From: PSRI01 sp041484195
GTDB taxonomy: Bacteria > Bacteroidota > Bacteroidia > Chitinophagales > Chitinophagaceae
Direction: 5' to 3'
NCBI GenBank assembly: GCA_041484195.1
Contig: JBGPHC010000048.1
Location: 1 to 21,428 of the forward strand
Length of the DNA stretch: 21,428 nucleotides
Shown in pieces: positions 16,081 through 21,428 of this stretch; within the stretch, counting starts at the first letter, position 1; the number at the start of each line of letters is the position of its first letter. Below the pieces are notes generated by a model. It did not search any database. It worked only from the letters and a program-made list of their open reading frames with translations, and was not told the origin of the DNA. A program made the translations under genes and the position numbers.

Positions 16081-16968
16081 ATGCAGGCAGTAGACCTCAG
16101 TCGCTTCCAGGGCCTGGTGAGCGATTTATTCAAATGGCCAGAGTCGAAATCGGGCTGGGATGAATTCAGGCTCACCAAAGAGCAAGTCGGATTCTTTCGC
16201 GAAAACGGATGGCTAGCGGGTGTGCCTATGCTGGATGATAACCAAATACAGTCATTACGCCGGGAATTGACATCTCTGGCGGATCTAAATCACCCGGGAC
16301 ATGAGTTCTTCTACGAATTTCACAGCAATGAATCTGATAACCCTGAAAAAATATTATTTCATGCCTTGGGGGCCTGGAGAATCACACCCGGATTTCATGA
16401 CGTGTTGTGGAACCCCAGATTTTTGGCTGCTGCGAGCCAGCTCCTTGGCAATAAACCTGTGAGATTCTGGCATGATCAGCTTTTTTGGAAACCCGCAAGG
16501 CAGGGGGGAGTTGTGGCCTGGCACCAGGATTATTCTTATTGGACCCGCACGAAGCCTATCTCACATCTCACCTGCTGGTGCGGTCTCGATGACTCGACTG
16601 TTGAAAATGGTTGCGTTCAATATGTGCCCGGTAGCCACAAATGGGGGCTGCTCGAAAAACCTCAATTGGCGGGAGATCTTATGGGAATCATGGATTATCT
16701 CACACTGGAACAACAGGAACAGTTCAAGCCCATACCGGCCGAAGTGAAAGCCGGACAATCGATCTTTCATCATCCGTTGACGCTTCATGGTTCAGGAGAA
16801 AACAAATCCAGTTTACCCAGAAGGGCCTTCGTGATCAATGTATTTGAAGACGGGGTGGTTTCCGATAGCGACCAGCCCTTACTGCAAGGAGTTACGCCGG
16901 TCCGGAAAGGAGAAAAAATGGAGGGCCGGTTTTTCCCATTATTATTTGATCCCCGCTCTATAAGCTAA
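16081..16968 (+). CDS. Phytanoyl-CoA dioxygenase (PhyH) family protein
   Basis: A 295-residue Fe(II)/2-oxoglutarate dioxygenase of the PhyH family. The iron ligands are His148 and Asp150 in WHQDYSYW and His236 in PLTLHGSGEN. Arg247 or Arg248 would bind the 2-oxoglutarate carboxylate. The supporting motifs VENGCVQYVPGSHKWG and VKAGQSIFHHPLTLHG are typical. Members hydroxylate varied substrates such as lipids, secondary metabolites and amino acids; nothing here indicates which. It is divergent from the M28 gene across 83 bp, and its stop codon overlaps the convergent rarA stop by 4 bp, so no terminator separates the two. No obvious -7 box was found. Confidence 0.9.
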   Translation: MQAVDLSRFQGLVSDLFKWPESKSGWDEFRLTKEQVGFFRENGWLAGVPMLDDNQIQSLRRELTSLADLNHPGHEFFYEFHSNESDNPEKILFHALGAWRITPGFHDVLWNPRFLAAASQLLGNKPVRFWHDQLFWKPARQGGVVAWHQDYSYWTRTKPISHLTCWCGLDDSTVENGCVQYVPGSHKWGLLEKPQLAGDLMGIMDYLTLEQQEQFKPIPAEVKAGQSIFHHPLTLHGSGENKSSLPRRAFVINVFEDGVVSDSDQPLLQGVTPVRKGEKMEGRFFPLLFDPRSIS

Positions 16969-18227
16969 TATTGGTATTTGTCCTTCCACAAATGGCGCAG
17001 ATATTTGCGGAGTTCCTCCTCTCTTGCATTTTTGCCCGGATCATAGAATTTCCTCCCCGATAATTCCTTGGGCATGTATTCCTGCGGTGAAAAATTGTTT
17101 TCATATTCATGCGAATACTGGTATCCCTTTCCGTAGTCCAGGCTCTTCATCAACTTCGTGGGTGCATTCCTGATATGCAAAGGAACCTGGAGATCGCCCA
17201 TTTGTCTCACCACCCCGAGTGCTTCATCAATGGCCACACAGGACGCATTGCTTTTGGGCGAAGAAGCGAGGTAGGTGACGCATTGCGATAATATGAGTCT
17301 CGATTCAGGATAACCGATCTTAATGACGGCGTCGAAGCAGGCATTGGCCAGGACCAGGGCGGTGGGATTTGCATTTCCAATGTCCTCGCTGGCCAGGATC
17401 ACGAGTCTTCTTGCAATAAAAGCGACGTCTTCCCCGCCTTCTATCATCCTGGCAAGCCAATAAATCGCCGCATTGGGATCGCTGCCGCGAATGGATTTAA
17501 TGAAGGCTGAAATAATATCGTAGTGCTGCTCGCCACTCTTGTCGTACAGGGCTACTCGCTTCTGTGCCACGTCCATTACAATTTCATCGGTGATGGTTAC
17601 CTTATCCCCGGAAGTCGATCCAACCACCAGCTCCAATAAATTCAATAATTTCCTGGCATCACCACCCGAAAGCCGAATCAAAGCCTCAGCCTCCCGCAAC
17701 TCAATTTTCTTTTCCTTTAAGAGGGTATCGGTGTCAATGGCATGTTGCAGTAAGTGAATGAGGTCCTTTTCTTCCAGGGGTTTCAATACATATACCAGGC
17801 ATCTGCTGAGCAAGGCTGAATTCACTTCAAAGGAAGGATTTTCTGTGGTGGCGCCTATCAGTGTGATGGTACCCTTTTCCACGGCTCCCAACATGGCATC
17901 CTGCTGGCCTTTGTTGAAACGATGGATCTCATCAATGAACAGGATGCTGTTCGATTCGTGTTTGGCTTTTTCTATTACTTCTCTCACCTCCTTTACCCCA
18001 GAACTGATGGCACTCAGTGTATAAAATGGAACTTTCAGCGTGTGAGCAATGATATTTGCGATGGTTGTCTTACCCACTCCTGGCGGGCCCCACAGAATCA
18101 TGGAAGGGGGTTTGCCTTGTTCAATGGCTTTTCGCAATATACTGCCCTTGCCGGTGAGATGTTCCTGGCCTATCAATTCATCCAGGGAATTTGGACGCAT
18201 GCGCTCCGCTAATGGAATCGAATTCAT
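16965..18227 (-). CDS. rarA: Replication-associated recombination protein A (RarA/MgsA, Mgs1/WRNIP1 family)
   Basis: A 420-residue AAA+ ATPase acting at stalled replication forks, related to clamp-loader subunits. It begins with the family start PLAERMRPNSLDELIGQEHL. Walker A GPPGVGKT is at 47-54, Walker B LFIDEIHRFNKGQQD with Asp99-Glu100, and sensor 1 GATTENPSFEVNSALLSRC follows. The C-terminal half has the RarA-specific HYDIISAFIKSIRGSDPNAAIYWLARM and RNAPTKLMKSLDYGKGYQY segments that build the tetramerisation domain. Length is normal. It lies 76 bp downstream of the aspS operon, separated by an intrinsic terminator. A -7-like TTACTTTG sits 8 bases before its ATG, suggesting a near-leaderless transcript. 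Its end overlaps the PhyH-like gene on the opposite strand. Confidence 0.96.
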   Translation of the reverse strand: MNSIPLAERMRPNSLDELIGQEHLTGKGSILRKAIEQGKPPSMILWGPPGVGKTTIANIIAHTLKVPFYTLSAISSGVKEVREVIEKAKHESNSILFIDEIHRFNKGQQDAMLGAVEKGTITLIGATTENPSFEVNSALLSRCLVYVLKPLEEKDLIHLLQHAIDTDTLLKEKKIELREAEALIRLSGGDARKLLNLLELVVGSTSGDKVTITDEIVMDVAQKRVALYDKSGEQHYDIISAFIKSIRGSDPNAAIYWLARMIEGGEDVAFIARRLVILASEDIGNANPTALVLANACFDAVIKIGYPESRLILSQCVTYLASSPKSNASCVAIDEALGVVRQMGDLQVPLHIRNAPTKLMKSLDYGKGYQYSHEYENNFSPQEYMPKELSGRKFYDPGKNAREEELRKYLRHLWKDKYQY

Positions 18228-18243
18228 TCTGGTGGCAAAGTAA

Positions 18244-18269
18244 GAAAAAAGCGGTTCAGATACCTGAAC
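18244..18269 (-). terminator. Intrinsic terminator of the aspS operon
   Basis: Read on the minus strand, GTTCAG, a GTAT loop and CTGAAC form a perfect 6-bp hairpin, followed by CGC and a run of six T. It starts 34 bp after the stop codon of the small membrane protein gene and lies directly before the probable rarA promoter. Confidence 0.7.
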
Positions 18270-18303
18270 TTAAATGAGAGTCCGGGGTAGGCAATACAGC
18301 GCT

Positions 18304-18792
18304 TCAGTTATTTTCTGATTTCTTTTTGGCAAGATACATTCTAAGCAATGAGAAACTCAGCAATACATTCATTACTACGCTCAGGCTGAATAGGATTGAA
18401 AAGATTCCGGCGGCGCGAACAACGGATTTGAGGTTGATATTCTTGGCAGGAAATGGAAACTTGATCTGTTTGATCACATCTTCAGTATGCTGTATGATCA
18501 CAATGGCATTGGTGATATTGATGACGCCAAATAATAAGGCAAGTGTGCCCACGAAGCGGATTCCTATTGGCGTTTGCTTACCCAATGGGATTTCGGGATG
18601 AATGATGCTCTTTCTCAATTGAAATGTAGCATAGCTGTGCAAAACGATGGATCCCGTGAGCACCACGGAAACCAGTATGGTTTGTGCATCAGGTGAAACC
18701 ATGGTGAGTAGTAGTCCGCCCAGGACCAATATGCTACCTATAATGATATTGATCCAGGAGAGGACGGTAGTCAATTGCAAGAGTCTTTTCAT
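18304..18792 (-). CDS. Hypothetical four-helix membrane protein
   Basis: A 162-residue protein that I do not recognise. Four hydrophobic segments are visible at about 12-34, 38-58, 80-102 and 128-152, with short polar links and a basic C-terminus (LAKKKSENN). The loop between helices 3 and 4 (about 103-125) is Lys-rich. It is most likely an inner-membrane protein. There are no catalytic motifs. It starts 21 bp after aspS on the same strand and is followed by the terminator at 18244-18269, so it is probably cotranscribed with aspS. That placement may be incidental. Confidence 0.75.
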   Translation of the reverse strand: MKRLLQLTTVLSWINIIIGSILVLGGLLLTMVSPDAQTILVSVVLTGSIVLHSYATFQLRKSIIHPEIPLGKQTPIGIRFVGTLALLFGVINITNAIVIIQHTEDVIKQIKFPFPAKNINLKSVVRAAGIFSILFSLSVVMNVLLSFSLLRMYLAKKKSENN

Positions 18793-18813
18793 TTCGGCGA
18801 AAAATTTAAAGGT

Positions 18814-20643
18814 TTATTTTTTGATCCTGAGTTGTATGGACAATTCGTCAAGTTGTTTCTCATCAATAGTAGCTGGTGCATCCAGCATCACATCGCGCCC
18901 ACTGTTGTTTTTTGGAAATGCAATAAAATCGCGGATGCTTTCACTTCCCCCCAAAATGGCGCAGAGCCGGTCGAATCCGAATGCAATGCCGCCGTGTGGA
19001 GGCGCGCCATATTCGAAAGCACCCAGCAGGAATCCGAATTTATGCAATGATTCTTCCTCACTCATTCCTAAAGCCGAGAACATCTTCTCCTGCAGCTCCC
19101 TTTGGTAAATCCTAATGGAGCCGCCACCGATTTCATTTCCATTCAAAACCATATCATAGGCGTTGGCTTTGATATTAGCATAGGGATGCTGCAAATATTC
19201 AGAAGCTTTTTCTATGACCGGGCTATTGCTGATCATAGTCTCGATTTGATCGGGCTTGGGTGCCGTGAATGGATGATGCCTTGCCACCCAGCGGTTATCT
19301 TCCTCGTTATACTCAAATAGCGGGAAGTCCAATACCCACAATAGTCTGAATTCATTCTTCCTGCGGAGGCCCAATCTCTGGCCCAATTCAAGTCGTAGTT
19401 CACTGATGGCCTTCCTGGTTCTTTCCTCCGGGCCAGCCAGGATCAGGACGAGGTCGCCCTTACTTGCTCCTGTGGCCGCGGCGATTGACTGCAGCCTTGC
19501 CGCGTCATAGAACTTATCAATGCTGCTCTTGAAACTTCCATCGGCGGCACATTTAATATACACCAGGCCCTGCATCCCAATCTGGGGGCGCTTAACCCAT
19601 TCCGTGAGTTCATCGGTCTGCTTGCGCGTATAGTCAGCAGCTTCGGGCACCGTGATGGCCACAATGGTTTCGGCATTGTCGAATACGCCGAATCCCGCTC
19701 CTGCAACCAGTGCACCTGTGGAGATTATCTTTCCGCTTTTTTTGAATGCCGATTTCAGGTTGGCAACTTTCATTCCGAAACGGATATCAGGCTTGTCATT
19801 CCCATAGTCCCACATCGCGTCTTCCCAACTCATCCGCTGAACTGGTCCACTATAGTCAATTCCCTTAACCTGCTTAAAAATATATTTGATCATGCCTTCA
19901 AACATGTTGAGGATTTCTTCCTGCCCCACAAAGCTCATCTCGCAGTCTATCTGTGTAAATTCAGGCTGCCGGTCTGCGCGCAGGTCTTCATCACGGAAAC
20001 ATTTTACAATTTGGTAGTAGCGATCATAGCCACTCACCATCAGCAATTGCTTAAAGGTTTGGGGAGACTGCGGCAAGGCATAGAATTGGCCCGGGTTCAT
20101 GCGCGAAGGCACTACAAAATCACGGGCTCCTTCAGGCGTGCTCTTGATGAGAAACGGCGTTTCAATATCCATGAAATGATTTTCATGCAGGTAATTCCTG
20201 GCGGCACGGGTTACGGCGTAGCGCAGTTCAAGGTTCTTCTTTACTTCATTCCTTCGCAAATCAAGATACCTGAATTTCATGCGCAGGTCATCCCCGCCAT
20301 CCGTATCATCCTGGATGGTGAAAGGTGGTGTTACTGATTTATTGAGCACACTAAAAGAAATTATTCTGACTTCTATATCGCCGGTCGGAATATTCGGATT
20401 CTTATTGCTGCGCTCGGCGACGATTCCACTCACCTGTAAAACCCATTCCCGGCCCAAAGGATTTTCGCCGAGTTGCTGATGGAGATCTTCTCCCAATAAC
20501 AATTGTGTGATGCCGTAACGATCCCTGAGATCTATGAAGGTGATGGCTCCGAATTTCCTGATGGTCTGCACCCAGCCGGCCAGGATTATTTCCTTACCTG
20601 CATCTTTCAGTCTCAATTCTCCGCAGGTATGTGTTCTGTACAT
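18814..20643 (-). CDS. aspS: Aspartate--tRNA ligase
   Basis: A 609-residue class II synthetase that charges tRNA-Asp. The order is an N-terminal OB-fold anticodon domain (GELRLKDAGKEIILAGWVQ, then FIDLRDRYGITQL), motif 1 region, QSPQTFKQLLM (about 192-202), motif 2 FRDEDLRADRQPEFTQID (about 216-233), the bacterial GAD insertion (about 290-410), then motif 3 GIAFGFDRL (about 552-560). Length and the GAD insert are those of bacterial AspRS. The start is placed at MYRTHTCGEL, the conserved family start. An in-frame ATG at 20689-20691 would add 16 residues and lies only 12 bases after the -7 box, so it is a real alternative. The gene leads an operon with the small membrane protein gene. Confidence 0.95.
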   Translation of the reverse strand: MYRTHTCGELRLKDAGKEIILAGWVQTIRKFGAITFIDLRDRYGITQLLLGEDLHQQLGENPLGREWVLQVSGIVAERSNKNPNIPTGDIEVRIISFSVLNKSVTPPFTIQDDTDGGDDLRMKFRYLDLRRNEVKKNLELRYAVTRAARNYLHENHFMDIETPFLIKSTPEGARDFVVPSRMNPGQFYALPQSPQTFKQLLMVSGYDRYYQIVKCFRDEDLRADRQPEFTQIDCEMSFVGQEEILNMFEGMIKYIFKQVKGIDYSGPVQRMSWEDAMWDYGNDKPDIRFGMKVANLKSAFKKSGKIISTGALVAGAGFGVFDNAETIVAITVPEAADYTRKQTDELTEWVKRPQIGMQGLVYIKCAADGSFKSSIDKFYDAARLQSIAAATGASKGDLVLILAGPEERTRKAISELRLELGQRLGLRRKNEFRLLWVLDFPLFEYNEEDNRWVARHHPFTAPKPDQIETMISNSPVIEKASEYLQHPYANIKANAYDMVLNGNEIGGGSIRIYQRELQEKMFSALGMSEEESLHKFGFLLGAFEYGAPPHGGIAFGFDRLCAILGGSESIRDFIAFPKNNSGRDVMLDAPATIDEKQLDELSIQLRIKK

Positions 20644-20703
20644 GTTCATGCAATTTAAATATCCTTTCAATTTCTCGTCCCAACCTTCCATTCACACGGC
20701 CTG

Positions 20704-20711
20704 CAAAGGTA
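20704..20711 (-). promoter_or_regulatory. -7 promoter element of aspS
   Basis: On the minus strand TACCTTTG matches TAnnTTTG exactly. It precedes the in-frame ATG at 20691 by 12 bases and the family-conserved start at 20643 by 60 bases. The usual -33 zone is occupied by a 12-bp tandem repeat rather than a clear TTG. Confidence 0.6.
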
Positions 20712-20714
20712 GAT

Positions 20715-20738
20715 GAATTGAGCTAAGAATTGAACTAA
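20715..20738. repeat. 12-bp tandem direct repeat in the aspS/mtfA divergent region
   Basis: GAATTGAGCTAA is followed directly by GAATTGAACTAA, 11 of 12 bases identical. It lies immediately upstream of the aspS -7 box, where -33 contacts would fall, and about 50 bp before the mtfA-like start. It could be a binding site pair or a slippage product. Confidence 0.5.
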
Positions 20739-20787
20739 GGTATCCGCCTATGCAGTATATTGAGAACTGATTTCCAAAACCTCTTCA

Positions 20788-21291
20788 ATGCCCCAGGACT
20801 CCGGGATCATTTCAGTTTCACAGGCTGCTTCCGGTGAAAAAATGAATCAAATAGCTGACAGTCTGCGATGGACGGATTCAGTTCGGCATGCCGGCAGCCA
20901 ATTGATGGTGAATCAGGACTATCAGGGCCCTGATTTGTTCACCTGGTCCGTAATTGGTGCCCTGGCATTCCTGGCATTCCTGATTTCTTTTCCCATTATC
21001 TCCGCCAGGATCAGGCGAAGGCATATCGCCAGGCATATTGCCCTGGAAATGGATTTGAAAGGAAAGGAATACGATATAATGTTAAGGGGGCAAAACAGTT
21101 TTTACCGCGACCTAAGCGCCAAATACAAGCAAAGGTTTCTTACGAGGTTGCTGCATTTCATAATCGGCAAAAAATTTGAATATGTTGGCATAGAGGCGGC
21201 TGATGAGATACCTATCCTGGTTGGTGCAGCCGCCATTCAACTTACGTTTGGGCTCCGGGGTTACCTTATGGAATTCTTAGATACTATTTAG
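20788..21291 (+). pseudogene. MtfA/M90-type zinc peptidase gene, truncated by an insertion at its 3' side
   Basis: A 167-residue ORF whose second half matches the N-terminal part of MtfA-like peptidases (Mlc titration factor A family, M90): NSFYRDLSAKYKQRFLTRL, then FEYVGIEAADEIPILVG, then AAIQLTFGLRGYLMEFLDTI. In intact relatives this is followed by a YP-type segment and then the HExxH zinc site, giving about 250-290 residues. Here a TAG follows at once, and the next sequence belongs to an opposing reading frame. A membrane anchor occupies about 51-73, followed by a basic stretch (ARIRRRHIARH), as in several Bacteroidota relatives. The product would lack the catalytic motif, so the gene is probably inactive. 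The missing 3' part would be expected beyond the inserted element. Divergent from aspS. Confidence 0.75.
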
Positions 21292-21428
21292 TCGTCCCTT
21301 AAAAAGTCGTTTTAGGGGTTAGTGTAAAATATTTTTCAGGTAGCAGCAGATTTTGGATGAGGCAGAATAGGCGCATAAAAAAGCCTAAAAGCATCTTTGT
21401 ATAGAGGTTCATCATTCTTTTAAAGTTC
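21289..21428 (-). mobile_element. Probable insertion-sequence end, runs off the right edge
   Basis: The sequence changes character exactly where the MtfA-like homology stops (about 21285-21292). The stop of the opposing ORF lies only about 10 bases inside that junction, an arrangement found in several IS families. An inverted repeat with a one-base bulge, CCCTTAAAA (21296-21304) against TTTTAGGGG, surrounds that stop. The other end, the terminal repeat partner and any target duplication lie outside the window, so the family is not assigned. Confidence 0.5.
21299..21428 (-). CDS. Partial ORF, probable transposase C-terminus (42 codons visible plus stop)
   Basis: A minus-strand frame is open from the right edge to a TAA at 21299-21301. 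It ends in a basic and hydrophobic tail: FKRMMNLYTKMLLGFF, then MRLFCLIQNLLLPEKYF, then TLTPKTTF. Basic, aromatic, Leu-rich C-termini of this sort occur in IS4-like and related DDE transposases, but I cannot name the family from 42 residues and no catalytic residue is visible. The identification rests mainly on context: it starts where the mtfA-like gene is broken. It could instead be another gene carried by an insertion. Confidence 0.45.
   Translation of the reverse strand, partial: NFKRMMNLYTKMLLGFFMRLFCLIQNLLLPEKYFTLTPKTTF

Noticed and set aside
1..21428. CRISPR array, tRNA or rRNA genes, phage or known defence modules
   Set aside because: No regularly spaced repeats, cloverleaf or rRNA-like sequence and no nuclease/effector pairing could be found by eye.

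Overview
The window comes from a Bacteroidota chromosome, most likely a Chitinophagaceae-like soil or freshwater bacterium. This is inferred from the Bacteroidota-type -7 boxes (TAnnTTTG) before uvrA, aspS, the GT2 gene and the M28 peptidase gene, the near-absence of Shine-Dalgarno sequences, the DUF6089-type and OMP_b-brl-type outer-membrane proteins, the glycine-zipper OmpA lipoprotein, the moderate GC content, and the AspRS and UvrA sequence style. No rRNA, tRNA or CRISPR array was seen.

Layout. The left edge (1-720) is a decayed intergenic region with a truncated IS1595/ISXO2-type transposase remnant and an unrecognised ORF fragment. Next is a minus-strand block: OmpA-like lipoprotein then a porin-family beta-barrel protein with a good terminator, a GH18 chitinase-like glycosidase, and a zinc-free quinone-reductase-like MDR protein. 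uvrA and a 5'(3')-deoxyribonucleotidase follow on the plus strand. They lead into a four-gene plus-strand envelope cluster (8580-12722): a polyprenyl-phosphate-type GT2, an LPG_synthase_TM/UPF0104 membrane protein, a GT39/ArnT-like integral-membrane glycosyltransferase and a PAP2 phosphatase. Together these look like a machine that charges a lipid carrier with a sugar, transfers the sugar on the periplasmic side and recycles or dephosphorylates a lipid phosphate.

Beyond a 338-bp gap holding a possible 30-residue membrane peptide come a DUF6089-like outer-membrane protein, an ElaA acetyltransferase and a secreted M28 peptidase (all minus). A PhyH-type dioxygenase (plus) converges on rarA (minus) with a 4-bp overlap. 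An aspS plus small membrane-protein operon (minus) follows, ending in an intrinsic terminator. DNA repair or replication maintenance is represented by uvrA and rarA, and nucleotide or translation housekeeping by the deoxyribonucleotidase and aspS.

At the right edge an MtfA-type (M90) peptidase gene is cut off before its catalytic motif. Only 7 bp after its premature stop lies the stop codon of an opposing reading frame that runs off the window and looks like the C-terminus of a transposase. I read this as an insertion sequence that has broken mtfA. I found no clearly new defence or biosynthetic system. The most notable points are the mtfA disruption, the lipid-linked glycosylation cluster, the candidate 30-aa peptide and a long hairpin abutting the start codon of the DUF6089-like gene.
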